Made by a program: the position numbers and the translations under genes
From: Brevundimonas lenta
Lineage (GTDB): Bacteria; Pseudomonadota; Alphaproteobacteria; Caulobacterales; Caulobacteraceae
NCBI RefSeq assembly: GCF_014196335.1
Contig: NZ_JACIDM010000002.1
Span: 372,001 to 436,000, forward strand
DNA: 64,000 nucleotides
Reading direction: 5' to 3'
In this document: piece by piece, positions 12,054-20,828 of the stretch
Layout: the number at the start of each line of letters is the position of its first letter
How positions within the stretch are numbered: position 1 is the stretch's first letter
The notes under the pieces: generated by a model
What the model was told of the DNA's origin: nothing
The model's input: only the letters and a program-made list of their open reading frames with translations
The model's database searches: none

Positions 12054-12078
12054 TATGTTCTCGATGTGTTCACGTCAA
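12050..12078 (-). promoter_or_regulatory. Candidate sigma-70-type promoter of the sidA-like gene
   Basis: On the minus strand TTGACG (12078-12073) is followed after 17 bases by TAGAAC (12055-12050). TTGACG matches the Caulobacter housekeeping -35. Both LexA boxes overlap the spacer and -10, so bound LexA would occlude polymerase. The -35 lies inside the 3' end of the upstream gene. Confidence 0.6.
12057..12071. promoter_or_regulatory. LexA (SOS) box 2 of the sidA-like promoter
   Basis: Reads GTTCTCGATGTGTTC, a second exact GTTC-N7-GTTC operator. Its centre is 18 bp from that of box 1 and its edge overlaps the stop codon of the upstream gene (TGA at 12070-12072). Two tandem boxes imply tight LexA control. 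Confidence 0.85.
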
Positions 12079-12549
12079 GCTCGGTGCAATCGAGATAAAA
12101 GCGCTCCTGACGTCCGGGTAGGCCGTGCGGCCGTCGGAACGCCTGTCGGCTTCCGTCCCGCAAATGAAATCGACCATGTCCTGATCGGCCTCGTTCCCGA
12201 CGGGGTAGGCCAATCCGTCTCCGGGTTGCTCCCACATCACGTTCATATCTTTGTCGAGCACCGTCGCATCGCCGGTCCGAACTTGCTCGGTCGCGCAGTT
12301 CACGAACAGATCTGCGACGAACGCCACCGTCTCCGGCTCTCTTTCGGCGGCGGCCCCGGCGCCCCAATGTACGATGAGAATGCCCGCCGTTCTCGCCTGC
12401 ATGTCCCCGTTCGGCCCCTTAGAGACCGAATTCACGTCGACCATCAGTGCGCCGTTCGACTGACGGGACACCAGGCGGAAATCGCCCGTGATCGGATTCC
12501 CGCCAGCGATAGCTGCGGCCAGCACCAGGACGCCCAAAACCAGACTCAT
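12070..12549 (-). CDS. Secreted protein of unknown function (surface-adhesin-E-like layout)
   Basis: 159 residues with a signal peptide (residues 1-15, ending AAAIAGG). The mature part begins with a DFRLVSRQSNGALMVDVNSV segment and has two cysteines (FVNCATEQ and DFICG) that may form a disulfide. This order, a strand-rich start with a residue-by-residue 'value / duration' pattern and two conserved Cys, resembles small periplasmic proteins of the Adhesin_E type, but the match is only by eye. Its end overlaps the LexA box and -35 of the following sidA-like gene. Confidence 0.65.
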   Translation of the reverse strand: MSLVLGVLVLAAAIAGGNPITGDFRLVSRQSNGALMVDVNSVSKGPNGDMQARTAGILIVHWGAGAAAEREPETVAFVADLFVNCATEQVRTGDATVLDKDMNVMWEQPGDGLAYPVGNEADQDMVDFICGTEADRRSDGRTAYPDVRSAFISIAPSLT

Positions 12550-12608
12550 CGCAATCCCCCCGTCCCGGCCTCAACGGTGCGACAGCAGGCGATTGGTCGC
12601 AAGAGAGC

Positions 12609-13145
12609 TTAGTGCGGCCAGACTTCCTTCAGCACCTCGGTCTTCCCGTCCTTGACCCGCACCTCCAGCACCGGGGTCTCCGGCTGGCCGTCGGCAAACA
12701 GTTCGTAGATGACCGCGCCGTCCTCCGCCTGGGTGCTCTCGATGACGCGGACCGGGGTGAAGCCCGCACGGGCGGCTTCCGCCGCCGCGTGCACGCCGGC
12801 CGGGACGGCGCTCCAGGCCAGGTCCCGCTGGATCTCGACCACGCGCCAGCCCTGCGGCGTCTCCAGCAGGTCCAGTTCGATCTCCGCGCCGTCGACCGAG
12901 CCCTCGACGTCGTAGTAGCGGCGCCCTTCCCGCTCCTTCAGCTCGGCCTCGGCGATGACCATTCCCGGGCGGGCGGCGAGGACGGCGGCGCGGACGGCCT
13001 CGGGGATGTCGGCGGCGGTCGTGGCGGTGATCTTGGTCTCAGGGGCGACGGGCGCGTCGGCGGGGGGAGCCGGTTCGGCCTGATTACAGGCCGCGAGGGC
13101 TATGACACCGGTGGCCAGAATGGCGGGGGCGATGCGACGGATCAT
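12609..13145 (-). CDS. PepSY-like lipoprotein
   Basis: About 178 residues. The start is taken as ATG 13145 because GAGG lies 7 bases upstream; an ATG at 13157 is in frame but has no ribosome site. A lipoprotein signal ends in IALAAC, so the Cys is lipidated. Two PepSY-like repeats follow: PEAVRAAVLAARPGMVIAEA then RYYDVEG, and a second half with DGAVIYELFADGQPETPVLEV. The PepSY fold usually inhibits proteases or binds ligands at the envelope. No neighbouring partner is evident. Confidence 0.7.
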   Translation of the reverse strand: MIRRIAPAILATGVIALAACNQAEPAPPADAPVAPETKITATTAADIPEAVRAAVLAARPGMVIAEAELKEREGRRYYDVEGSVDGAEIELDLLETPQGWRVVEIQRDLAWSAVPAGVHAAAEAARAGFTPVRVIESTQAEDGAVIYELFADGQPETPVLEVRVKDGKTEVLKEVWPH

Positions 13146-13300
13146 GGCGGACCTCATGGCTGGGGATGCCGGAGGGTAACGCCGTGAACGGCGGGAACCA
13201 AGCGGATGCCGTGGTCGTCAGACTCGCCAGCGGGTGTATGGTCCGCCGCGACGCCGCCAACGATCCGCCTTCTGGCGGCAGGCGTCGCAGGAGAGCGGTC

Positions 13301-13417
13301 ATGGCCAAGGGTCAGGTACGCAGCAACAAGGAAACCCGGAAACCGAAGGCGGAGAAGCCCAAGCCGGCCGTGTCGGTGGGAAGCTCGCCCTTCACCCAGC
13401 CGCCGGGGAAGAAATAG
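13301..13417 (+). CDS. Short basic conserved protein (38 aa)
   Basis: Starts at ATG 13301 with AGGAGAG at 13289-13295. The product begins MAKGQVRSNKETRKPKAEKP and is Lys/Arg-rich with no hydrophobic segment. Short proteins starting MAKGQxRxNKExKKPK are widespread in alphaproteobacteria and have no known function. A longer reading from 13166 is open but its extra part looks non-coding. The 3' end overlaps the convergent TPR gene by 26 bases. Confidence 0.7.
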   Translation: MAKGQVRSNKETRKPKAEKPKPAVSVGSSPFTQPPGKK

Positions 13418-13820
13418 CGGCCAGACGCGCCTCACACTCGGCGACCCCGGCCGCGGCGCCGGCGGCCTCATACAGATCGCGCGCTTCGGTCCAGACGACC
13501 GTCGCCTGATCGCGGCGGCGCAGCACGTCGAGGGCCAGGGCCTTCAGGCGCAGCGCATTGGCCAGATCCAGCGGCTGGGCCTCGCCGTTGGCGCGGTACA
13601 AGGCCGCCGCCTGTTCGGCGTGGGCCAGCGCCTCGCCGGGCTGTCCGGTGTCACGATCGATGTCCGACAGGTGACGCAGGGCGTGGGCGCGAAGCAGCGG
13701 CCGGGCGCTTTCACGGCTGAGTGCGGCGGCGCGGGCGTAGCCGTTGCGGGCGTCGGTCGTGCGCCCCTCGTCCTCGGCCAGGCGGGCGGCCTGAAGATGG
13801 GCCTCGATGGCGTCGGTCAT
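13392..13820 (-). CDS. Tetratricopeptide-repeat protein
   Basis: 142 residues, Ala-rich and fully helical, made of about three TPR units (for example LLRAHALRHLSDIDRDTGQPGEALAHAEQA and the following DLANALRLKALALDVL helices, given here only in part). No signal peptide, so cytoplasmic. TPR folds mediate protein-protein contacts; the partner is unknown. It converges on the short basic protein gene. Confidence 0.75.
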   Translation of the reverse strand: MTDAIEAHLQAARLAEDEGRTTDARNGYARAAALSRESARPLLRAHALRHLSDIDRDTGQPGEALAHAEQAAALYRANGEAQPLDLANALRLKALALDVLRRRDQATVVWTEARDLYEAAGAAAGVAECEARLAAISSPAAG

Positions 13821-13873
13821 GGGCGGCTCCGCGGAAACCGCATCCTAGCACGGGACAGCGTCCTGCGTTGCCC

Positions 13874-13961
13874 GGGTCGAGGGGCGAGGGGCGAGGGGCG
13901 AGGGTTGGGGGTCGAGAGGCGGGAAAGTGTGGGAGCGTCGGCTCACCTCGCCCCTCGACCC
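13874..13961. repeat. 16-bp inverted repeat enclosing G-rich heptamer array
   Basis: GGGTCGAGGGGCGAGG at 13874-13889 is the exact reverse complement of 13946-13961. Between them the left arm continues as tandem GGGGCGA-type heptamers to about 13904. The element sits between the TPR gene start and the lolD stop (13968). It could fold as a long hairpin at the lolD 3' end, without a T-tract, or form a G-quadruplex. Confidence 0.75.
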
Positions 13962-13967
13962 TCGACC

Positions 13968-14669
13968 CTAGTACTCGTGGCTCTCCGCCGGGCGCTCTTC
14001 CAGATGGCCGTCCTTCAGGGCGAAGACGCGGTCCATGTGACCGGCCAGCTCCATGTTGTGGGTGGCGATCAGGGCGGCGACGCCGGTTTCCTTGACCAGG
14101 GCGTGCAGCGCCTCGAACACCGTCTGGCTGGTGGCGGGGTCGAGGTTGCCGGTCGGCTCGTCGGCCAGGAGCAGTCGCGGACGGTTGGCCAGGGCGCGGG
14201 CGACGGCGACGCGCTGCTGCTCGCCGCCGGACAGCTGGCCGGGCTGGTGGGTCAGGCGCTCGCCGAGACCCAGCTGGGTCAGGACTTCCTCGGCGCGGGC
14301 GCGGGCGTCGGCCTGTTTCACCCCGGCGATGCGGAGCGGCAGGGCGACGTTGTCGCGCGCGTCGAACTCCGGCAGCAGATGGTGGAACTGATAGACGAAG
14401 CCGATGGAGTTCAGGCGGATATGGGTGCGCGCGCGCTCGCCCAGGCCGCCGACGTCGACGCCGTCGATCTGGATGGCGCCGGAAGTCGGATGCTCCAGCA
14501 GGCCGGCGGCGTGCAGCAGGGATGACTTGCCCGAACCGGACGGGCCGATCAGGCCGACGACCTCGCCCGGCATGACGTCGAGATCGACGCCCTTGAGCAC
14601 GGTCAGGCCGCCGGTGCCGGTCTGGTAGGTGCGGGTGACGCCGCGGGCGGAAAAGACGGGCTTACTCAT
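13968..14669 (-). CDS. lolD: Lipoprotein-releasing system ATPase LolD
   Basis: 233 residues. Walker [16 protein letters not shown] near residue 42, the LolD/MacB-type [12 protein letters not shown] segment near 92, signature LSGGEQQRV near 144 and Walker [15 protein letters not shown] near 163. LolD powers the LolC/E permease that extracts outer-membrane lipoproteins from the inner membrane for LolA. The start overlaps the 3' end of the permease gene by 8 bases, giving the usual lolC-lolD order downstream of proS. Confidence 0.95.
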   Translation of the reverse strand: MSKPVFSARGVTRTYQTGTGGLTVLKGVDLDVMPGEVVGLIGPSGSGKSSLLHAAGLLEHPTSGAIQIDGVDVGGLGERARTHIRLNSIGFVYQFHHLLPEFDARDNVALPLRIAGVKQADARARAEEVLTQLGLGERLTHQPGQLSGGEQQRVAVARALANRPRLLLADEPTGNLDPATSQTVFEALHALVKETGVAALIATHNMELAGHMDRVFALKDGHLEERPAESHEY

Positions 14670-15966
14670 AGCGGAGCGCCTCCACCGGATCCATTTTGGC
14701 GGCCCGCCACGAGGGCAGCAGACTGGCGACGCACGACATGAACACCGACCACAGGGTGACCCAGGTAACGTCGGCCGGATCGACCAGGGCGGGGATGGAG
14801 TCGAGCATGTAGACGTCGGCGTTGAACAGCTGGACGCCCAGAAGCCACTCGAGGAAGTGCTGGATGGCGCCGATGTTCAGGCAGAACAGCAGGCCCAGTA
14901 CCAGACCCGTCAGGGTGCCGGCGATGCCGATGGTCGCGCCGGAGATGAAGAAGACCCGCAGCATCGACGACTGGCTGGCCCCGACGGTGCGCAGGATGGC
15001 GATGTCCTTGGTCTTGTTCTTCACCAGCATGACGATGCCGGAGATGATGTTCAGGGCGGCGATGGCGACGACGAGGCCGAGGATGATGCTCATGGCCACG
15101 CGCTCGACCTTCAGGGCGCCCCAGAAGGCGGCCAGACGGTCACGCCAGTCGTTGACGATGGCGAAGCGGCCGGCGGCGGCGCGCACGGCGGGGGTCAGGG
15201 CCTCGACGCGGTCCGGCTCGGCCACCTTCAGCTCGATGACGTCCCAGACGCCCTCCTTGCCGAAGAACAACTGGGCCTGCTCCAGCGGCATGAAGACGAA
15301 GGCCTGATCGAAATCGGCCGCGCCGGAGCTGAACACGCCGCCGACGCGGTAGGTCTTCTCGAGCCCGCCGAGGTTGCCGAAGGCGCTGTCGGCGCCGGTC
15401 GGGGAATACAGGGTGATGGGATCGCCGGGACGCAGACCCAGCTGCTGGGCCAGCGCCTTGCCGATCAGGACGTTGTCGCCGCCGTAGGCGCCCTGGCCGA
15501 AGCTGCGCCGGGCCTCGGGCGTGAGGCTTTCGTAGACGTACTGCATCGAGTTCAGATCGGCCGGGCGGATGCCTCGGACATAGCCGCCGGCCGCCGCGCC
15601 GCCGCGCCCGCGGAACACGCCGATGTTCTCGGTCAGGGGCGAGACGTGCAGCACGCCGGGCACGTCCTTGATGCGCTGGACCGCAGCCTCGCGGTCGGCT
15701 GCGACCAACACCTGGCCCTGGACGTACATATGCCCGTTGAAGGACAGCATGCGGCTGAGCAGTTCGGACCGGAAGCCGGCCATGATGCTCATGACCGTGA
15801 TCAGGGCCATGACCGCCAGCGCGATGGCGACGTAGGAGATGATGGCGATCAGGGCGATGCCGCCCTCGCGCCGTCGCGCCTTCAGATAGCGGAAGGCCAG
15901 ACCGAATTCCCAGGCGGAGAACGGTCCGGCGGGCTTCACGGGCTTCGCAGCCGTGGCGTCCGTCAT
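14662..15966 (-). CDS. lolC: Lipoprotein-releasing system permease LolC/LolE family
   Basis: 434 residues from ATG 15966, which overlaps the proS stop as ATGA. Topology is that of LolC/E: one N-terminal membrane helix (after [20 protein letters not shown]), a large periplasmic domain to about residue 270, then three C-terminal helices of the FtsX/MacB_PCD type. The segment [20 protein letters not shown] is typical. Alphaproteobacteria usually encode a single LolC/E protein acting as a homodimer (LolF), which may apply here. A longer upstream frame inside proS is a shadow. Confidence 0.93.
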   Translation of the reverse strand: MTDATAAKPVKPAGPFSAWEFGLAFRYLKARRREGGIALIAIISYVAIALAVMALITVMSIMAGFRSELLSRMLSFNGHMYVQGQVLVAADREAAVQRIKDVPGVLHVSPLTENIGVFRGRGGAAAGGYVRGIRPADLNSMQYVYESLTPEARRSFGQGAYGGDNVLIGKALAQQLGLRPGDPITLYSPTGADSAFGNLGGLEKTYRVGGVFSSGAADFDQAFVFMPLEQAQLFFGKEGVWDVIELKVAEPDRVEALTPAVRAAAGRFAIVNDWRDRLAAFWGALKVERVAMSIILGLVVAIAALNIISGIVMLVKNKTKDIAILRTVGASQSSMLRVFFISGATIGIAGTLTGLVLGLLFCLNIGAIQHFLEWLLGVQLFNADVYMLDSIPALVDPADVTWVTLWSVFMSCVASLLPSWRAAKMDPVEALRYE

Positions 15967-17279
15967 GCAGTGAGCCTCGCGATGGCGTCTTCGAGGGAAA
16001 CGGAGATCTTCTCGCCGGTGGCGCGGCGCTTCAGCTCGACCACGCCGTCCGCCAGGCCCTTGGGCCCGATGGTCAGCTGCCACGGCACGCCGATCAGATC
16101 GGCGGTGGCGAACTTGCCGCCCGGACGCTCGTCGGTGTCGTCGTAGAGGACGTCCTTGCCCAGCGCTTCCAGCTTGGCGACGGCGTCCTCGCAGGCGGCC
16201 GAGACGGCCTCGTCATTGGCGCGCAGGTTGATGACCACCACGTCGAACGGGGCGACCGAGTCCGGCCAGATGATGCCGCCGGCGTCATGGCTGGCCTCGA
16301 TGATGGCGCCCAGCAGGCGCGACACGCCGACGCCGTAGCTGCCCATGTGGACCTCGGTGTCCTGGCCGTCCGGCCCGGCGACCTTCGCCTTCATCGGGGC
16401 CGAGTATTTGGTGCCGAAATAGAAGATGTGACCGACCTCGATGCCGCGGGCCGACAGGCGGTCGCCCTCGGCGGTCTGGGCCTCGAACTGGGCGACGTCG
16501 TGCATTTCCTCGGTCGCGGCGTACAGGGCGGTGCGTTCGTCGAACACGGCCTGGACGGCGGCGGCGTCGAAGTCATGCCCGGGCGCGGCCATCTCGACCA
16601 GCTTGCGGTCGCAGAAGACTTCGCTCTCGCCGGTGTCGGCCAGGACGATGAACTCGTGGCTCAGGTCGCCGCCGATGGGGCCGGTGTCGGCGCGCATCGG
16701 CACGGCCTTCAGGCCCAGGCGGGCGAAGGTGTTCAGATAGGCGACGAACATGCGGTTGTAGGCGACGCGGGCGGCGGCCTCGTCGATGTCGAACGAATAG
16801 GCGTCCTTCATCAGGAATTCGCGGCCGCGCATGACGCCGAAGCGCGGACGGCGCTCGTCGCGGAACTTCCACTGGATGTGGAAGAGGTTCAGCGGCAGCG
16901 CCTTGTAGCTCTTCACGAAGCCCCGGAAGATGTCGGTGATCATCTCCTCGTTGGTGGGGCCGTACAGCAGCTCGCGCTCGTGACGGTCGGTGATGCGCAG
17001 CATCTCCGGGCCGTAGGCGTCATACCGCCCCGACTCCCGCCACAGGTCGGCCAGCTGCAGCGTCGGCATCAGCAGCTCGACGGCCCCTGCCCGCTCCTGC
17101 TCCTCGCGCACGATCTGCTCGATCTTCTTGAGCACCCGCAGACCCAGCGGCAGCCAGGCGTAGATGCCGGCGGCCTCCTGCTTGATGAGGCCCGCGCGCA
17201 GCATCAGCTGGTGCGAAACGATCTGGGCGTCCGAGGGCGCCTCTTTCAGGGTCGGGAGGAAGTAGCGCGACAGGCGCAT
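15963..17279 (-). CDS. proS: Prolyl-tRNA synthetase (alphaproteobacterial short type)
   Basis: 438 residues from ATG 17279 ([18 protein letters not shown]); an in-frame extension to 17360 lacks family similarity. Class II motif 2 lies in [21 protein letters not shown] and motif 3 in [16 protein letters not shown]. The length is about 130 residues shorter than E. coli ProRS because the editing (INS) domain between motifs 2 and 3 is missing, the normal alphaproteobacterial form. The C-terminal anticodon-binding domain is intact. It charges tRNA-Pro and is the first gene of proS-lolC-lolD. Confidence 0.97.
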   Translation of the reverse strand: MRLSRYFLPTLKEAPSDAQIVSHQLMLRAGLIKQEAAGIYAWLPLGLRVLKKIEQIVREEQERAGAVELLMPTLQLADLWRESGRYDAYGPEMLRITDRHERELLYGPTNEEMITDIFRGFVKSYKALPLNLFHIQWKFRDERRPRFGVMRGREFLMKDAYSFDIDEAAARVAYNRMFVAYLNTFARLGLKAVPMRADTGPIGGDLSHEFIVLADTGESEVFCDRKLVEMAAPGHDFDAAAVQAVFDERTALYAATEEMHDVAQFEAQTAEGDRLSARGIEVGHIFYFGTKYSAPMKAKVAGPDGQDTEVHMGSYGVGVSRLLGAIIEASHDAGGIIWPDSVAPFDVVVINLRANDEAVSAACEDAVAKLEALGKDVLYDDTDERPGGKFATADLIGVPWQLTIGPKGLADGVVELKRRATGEKISVSLEDAIARLTA

Positions 17280-17368
17280 GGGGGAGAATCCGGCAACGAG
17301 GCGTGGGGTACGTGCTTTAGCCGGGACGAAGGGGCGAAAGCTAGGCCGACCCAAACGCACAAGCGCGA

Positions 17369-17707
17369 TCAGGGATGCGGCGAACCGATGCCGTAGCGCG
17401 CGACGAGGTAGGGAATGATGGCTTCGTTCTGCAGGAAACGGGCGCCCGTGGCCTCGCTGGTTTGCGCCGCGGGCCAGTCGAGATCGCCGTCCAGCACCAG
17501 GATCGGGCAGCTCTGGTGATCCTCGCCGACGGCCTCGATGACCGGCGGGCGCGGCCGCGGATGGTCGAGGTAGCGGATCTCGAGCTGCTTACGCAGGGCC
17601 GGATAGAAGGCCAGCACGCCCTCGACCACGGCGCCGGCCGGGCAGTACCAGGGACCGCCCTCGTCGTCGTGCCAGTCGGGATTGAGCAGGAACAGGCGTT
17701 CGGTCAC
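17369..17707 (-). CDS. DUF3088 protein
   Basis: 112 residues from a GTG start. The pattern [12 protein letters not shown] ... [16 protein letters not shown] ... [28 protein letters not shown] order is that of DUF3088, a thioredoxin/glutathione-S-transferase-N-like family of unknown function. The Cys in WYCPAG and in QSCPIL could be redox-active. It starts only four bases after the DUF1467 stop, so the two are co-transcribed. Confidence 0.8.
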   Translation of the reverse strand: MTERLFLLNPDWHDDEGGPWYCPAGAVVEGVLAFYPALRKQLEIRYLDHPRPRPPVIEAVGEDHQSCPILVLDGDLDWPAAQTSEATGARFLQNEAIIPYLVARYGIGSPHP

Positions 17708-17711
17708 GCGG

Positions 17712-17981
17712 TCAGCCTCCCGGCGGGGCCAGGTCGGGCAGCGGCATCCAGCCGATGAAGACCAGCACCATGACCAGCAGCCATATCAGGGCCGACACCC
17801 AGGTCGTGGTGATGAATTTCTTCTTCAGGTTCGGATTGGCGGGCGCGCCCCACTGGGCTCCGTCGGTCGGACGTTCCTGGTCCTGCTGGTTCATGCCGAT
17901 GGGCAGGACGGCGAACAGCACCGTCCACCAGCAGACGATATAGATGGCGATCATGGTGATCGGGCCGATGGGCATGGACAT
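17712..17981 (-). CDS. DUF1467 small membrane protein
   Basis: 89 residues with two membrane helices (IAIYIVCWWTVLFAVLPIG near the N-terminus and VSALIWLLVMVLVFIGW near residue 70) joined by a polar loop with PxxWGAP. This is the DUF1467 family, common in alphaproteobacteria and often beside mce or proS. ATG 17981 overlaps the mce stop as TGATG. The function is unknown. Confidence 0.87.
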   Translation of the reverse strand: MSMPIGPITMIAIYIVCWWTVLFAVLPIGMNQQDQERPTDGAQWGAPANPNLKKKFITTTWVSALIWLLVMVLVFIGWMPLPDLAPPGG

Positions 17982-18406
17982 CAGTGGGCTCCGCCCTTGG
18001 GGGTTTCCATCAGCTCGACCAGCACGCCGCCCATGTCCTTGGGATGGACGAAGATGATCGGCGTGCCATGGGCGCCGATACGCGGCTCGCCCGTGCCGAG
18101 GATGGTCGCGCCCTTCGCCCGCAGGGCGTCGCGGGCGGCGATGATGTCCTCGACCTCGAAACAGACGTGGTGCTGGCCGCCCCTGGGGTTCTTCGCCAGG
18201 AAGCCGTGGATCGGGCTGTCCTCGCCCAGCGGCTCGATCAGCTCGATCTGGCTGTTGGGCAGGTCGACGAAGCAGACGCGCACGCCCTGGGCCGGCAGGT
18301 CGAACGGCTCATGCGCCTTCGTGGCGCCGAGCATGTCGCGGTACAGGGCGACGCTGGTCTCGATGGAGGGCGTGGCGACGCCGACGTGGTTCAGTCTTCC
18401 GATCAT
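17981..18406 (-). CDS. mce: Methylmalonyl-CoA epimerase
   Basis: 141 residues from ATG 18406 (MIGRLNHVGVATPS); an in-frame GTG at 18412 is the alternative. Two VOC modules: the first metal His in LNHVGVA, a second in GGQHHVCFEV, and the Glu in GVLVELME, as in methylmalonyl-CoA epimerases. It interconverts (2S)- and (2R)-methylmalonyl-CoA for propionyl-CoA breakdown to succinyl-CoA. Its order before DUF1467 and proS is common in alphaproteobacteria. Confidence 0.92.
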   Translation of the reverse strand: MIGRLNHVGVATPSIETSVALYRDMLGATKAHEPFDLPAQGVRVCFVDLPNSQIELIEPLGEDSPIHGFLAKNPRGGQHHVCFEVEDIIAARDALRAKGATILGTGEPRIGAHGTPIIFVHPKDMGGVLVELMETPKGGAH

Positions 18407-18467
18407 CAGCACGCCTTAGCCGGTCGCGAGGTCCGGGTGAAGGCGGGCGGGGTGTCGCGGGAAGCGA

Positions 18468-18635
18468 TCAGCGGGAGCGTGTCGCCTGGATGGTTCGCTC
18501 TGCCGCCGGAGTCTCCCTGTTCTTTTGCAGTTCGCTCCAGGCGACAGCGTAGCAGCACAGAAATACGAGCAACCCGAATAGCGTCCAGGCCTGCCTTTTC
18601 GTCGGCCTTTCCGGTTGTCCCTTCTGGTCAAACAT
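18468..18635 (-). CDS. Small single-pass membrane protein
   Basis: 55 residues from ATG 18635, with an upstream AGGTGGAG that could serve either this ATG or the GTG at 18650. A basic N-terminus precedes one hydrophobic helix (WTLFGLLVFLCCYAVAW), followed by a polar tail. The stop codon of the ORF remnant at 18651 lies just upstream, so the two may have been one transcript. No family recognised. Confidence 0.5.
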   Translation of the reverse strand: MFDQKGQPERPTKRQAWTLFGLLVFLCCYAVAWSELQKNRETPAAERTIQATRSR

Positions 18636-18650
18636 CTCCACCTGCCTCAC

Positions 18651-18875
18651 TCACCCAGCACGCCACACTTCATCGCCAGCGCGAGTCTGTTCTGGATGGG
18701 GGCTGTACAGCTCGTCTCCACGGTAGGCAAAGACCTCGTGGCCGTGGAATTCAGCCGGTATCCAAACTCTGATGAAGCCAAGGCGCGTCAGGGCCAGACG
18801 ATCATCAGCGCGTCCGGCCCCGACAGGAACATGGCTTCGGGGCCGGTGAAGGCTTCGGCCCGCATATCAACAGTC
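18651..18875 (-). pseudogene. Open frame without a start codon, possible decayed small gene
   Basis: On the minus strand a frame ending TGA at 18651-18653 encodes a convincing C-terminal stretch (RVWIPAEFHGHEVFAYRGDE and then LYSPHPEQTRAGDEVWRAG, split here). Going upstream it stays open past 18800 into the neighbouring gene but has no ATG, GTG or TTG before a stop codon near 18875. It may be the 3' end of a gene whose start was lost or frameshifted, or a chance frame. No family recognised. Confidence 0.3.
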
Positions 18876-19114
18876 ACAACAGCGCCGTTTCCGAACTCAA
18901 GCCGTTCGAAATCGCCATGATCGATGAACGACACGAGCGGTTGGCCGACCAGATCGTCGAGCCGACAGCCCGCGATCGAGTTGGCGTTCCATACACGCAG
19001 AACCCAGTCATCCCCGAAGCCCAGGCCGATCCCGCCTTCGTCGTCCTGATCGACCCAGGAAACGGCGTTGCCGGTCAGCCCAAGTCTTGGGTCGGTCCAG
19101 GTTCCGGGCGTCAT
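18788..19114 (-). CDS. Hypothetical soluble protein
   Basis: 108 residues, acidic, without signal or membrane helix. It begins MTPGTWTDPRLGLTGN and has a VDQDDEGGIGLGFGDDWVLR segment, then LVGQPLVSFIDHGD and a strand-rich end. The composition is coding-like and distinct from a shadow frame, but I recognise no family. It overlaps the start-less frame downstream. Expression and start are uncertain. Confidence 0.5.
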   Translation of the reverse strand: MTPGTWTDPRLGLTGNAVSWVDQDDEGGIGLGFGDDWVLRVWNANSIAGCRLDDLVGQPLVSFIDHGDFERLEFGNGAVVTVDMRAEAFTGPEAMFLSGPDALMIVWP

Positions 19115-19124
19115 CCGCTCGCTC

Positions 19125-20717
19125 TCAGTACGCGAACGGATCGCTCGGCGTCGGCTGGGTCGGCAGCGGCATGCGCGGCAAGGGCTCGTCGCTGTTGGCG
19201 GCGGTCAGCAGCAGGCCGGCCAGGACCACGGCCGCCTGACGCAGGTCTTCCGGCTTGATGTGGTCGTAGCTGTCGATCGAGGTGTGGTGCAGGCGGCTGC
19301 CGTAATCCAGCGGGTCCTGGATGAACTGGTAGCCCGGGATGCCGACGCTCTGCATGTAGACGTGGTCGGTGCCGCCCGAGGTGCGCAGCGAGACGGTCGA
19401 GGCGCCCATGCTGGCGAACGGGGCCAGCCACTCCTCGAAGATCGGGGCGGCGGCGACGTTGCCCTCGGCGTTGATGCCGCGGATCTTCCCGGAGCCGTTG
19501 TCGATGTTGAAATAGGCCACCAGGTCGGCGTGACCGGGGCGCGGCTGGACCGGCCAGCGCTGACGCCAGGTGCGGCCGTTCGGCAGGGAGTCCAGTTCCG
19601 GATCGTTCAGCGGGGCGCGCGTGGCCAGGTGCTGGTCGACATAGGCCAGCGAGCCGAGCAGCCCCTGCTCTTCCCCGTTCCACAGGGCGAAGCGGATGGT
19701 GCGCTTCGGACGCACGCCCATCTCCTTCAGGATGCGGGCGGCCTCCATGACCACGGCGACGCCGGCGGCGTTGTCGACGGCGCCGTCCGAGGCGACCCAG
19801 CTGTCCAGGTGGGCGCCGGCCATGACGTATTCGCCGCCGCGGGCCGTGCCGGGGATGTCGGCGAGGATGTTGTAGGCGTTGACGTCCTCGTCGTGGAACC
19901 GGACCTCGCTCATCAGCTCCAGCCGCGGGCTGGCGTCGGTCTTCGCCAGGCGCGCCAGGCGGCGGTAGTCCTCGGCCGCCAGCTCCATGCCCGGCAGGGT
20001 CGGGGTGGTTCCGACGCGGTAGGTGTAGCCGGTGCCGTGCAGCAGGCCGCCGTCACGCTGGGACATCTTCACCCAGGCGATGGCGCCCTCTTCCTTCAGG
20101 AAGGCGTCGAGGCGTTCGGCGAAGGAGGCCTCGCGCAGACCGCCCAGGCTGGGCTCGGCATGGGCCGGCTGGACGAACGCGGTGCGGCCGGCGAGCTCGT
20201 CGTCGGTCCAGCGGCGGAAGGCGGGTTCGGTCGGCTCGGAGCCGGTGTCCGGCTTCGTGATCATGACGATCTTGCCCGCCAGCTTGCCGCGCCATTTGTC
20301 GAAGTCGGCCGGGGTGGTCATGGGGGCGACCACGACGTCGCCGCTGATCACGCCGTCGGTCGAGGGCGTCCAGGCCACGGGAATGGCGCGCAGGTCGATG
20401 CTGCGCGGGGCGGTCATGCGGGCGCTGGAGCGGACGATCGACCAGCCGCGGCCGAACTCGAAGCCCTCGGCGCGGACATTGGACAGGCCCCAGTCGCGGA
20501 ACTGCTGCGCCGTCCAGCTCTCGGCCTCGCGCATCTGGGGCGAATTGGTCAGGCGGCCGCCGATCCGGTCCGTCAGCCAGGCGGCGGTGTTCATCACCTC
20601 GCTGTGGTTGAAGCCCTGGTCGATGATGCCGTTGATGGCCACCCGGTCGGGCGCCTGGGCAAGCACAGGCGTGGCGATGACAAGGGCGGTTGCGGACAAC
20701 AAGGCGGCCAGACGCAT
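19125..20717 (-). CDS. Secreted M28-family zinc aminopeptidase with PA domain
   Basis: 530 residues with a clear signal peptide (MRLAALLSATALVIATPVLAQ). A protease-associated domain (about 120-260) is inserted before the catalytic part. Zinc ligands and catalytic residues of M28 are visible: GAHLDSW (His, Asp) near 298, AVDNAAGV (bridging Asp), WNGEEQGLLGS (Glu-Glu), FNIDNGSG (Asp) and SGGTDHVYM (His). It should remove N-terminal residues from peptides in the periplasm or outside the cell. Monocistronic as far as can be seen. Confidence 0.93.
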   Translation of the reverse strand: MRLAALLSATALVIATPVLAQAPDRVAINGIIDQGFNHSEVMNTAAWLTDRIGGRLTNSPQMREAESWTAQQFRDWGLSNVRAEGFEFGRGWSIVRSSARMTAPRSIDLRAIPVAWTPSTDGVISGDVVVAPMTTPADFDKWRGKLAGKIVMITKPDTGSEPTEPAFRRWTDDELAGRTAFVQPAHAEPSLGGLREASFAERLDAFLKEEGAIAWVKMSQRDGGLLHGTGYTYRVGTTPTLPGMELAAEDYRRLARLAKTDASPRLELMSEVRFHDEDVNAYNILADIPGTARGGEYVMAGAHLDSWVASDGAVDNAAGVAVVMEAARILKEMGVRPKRTIRFALWNGEEQGLLGSLAYVDQHLATRAPLNDPELDSLPNGRTWRQRWPVQPRPGHADLVAYFNIDNGSGKIRGINAEGNVAAAPIFEEWLAPFASMGASTVSLRTSGGTDHVYMQSVGIPGYQFIQDPLDYGSRLHHTSIDSYDHIKPEDLRQAAVVLAGLLLTAANSDEPLPRMPLPTQPTPSDPFAY

Positions 20718-20828
20718 GGAAGCTCCCCCGGGGAATCACTGAACGACCGCGATCAGACGCGAAGCGCGGCCGTTATTCAAAGGGGTGCAAACGTTTGTGG
20801 CGCGTCAGTCCGTCGCGCCGAGGCCGAT

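Noticed and set aside
13876-13904. CRISPR-like short repeats
   Set aside because: The heptamers are contiguous with no spacers and no cas genes are present.
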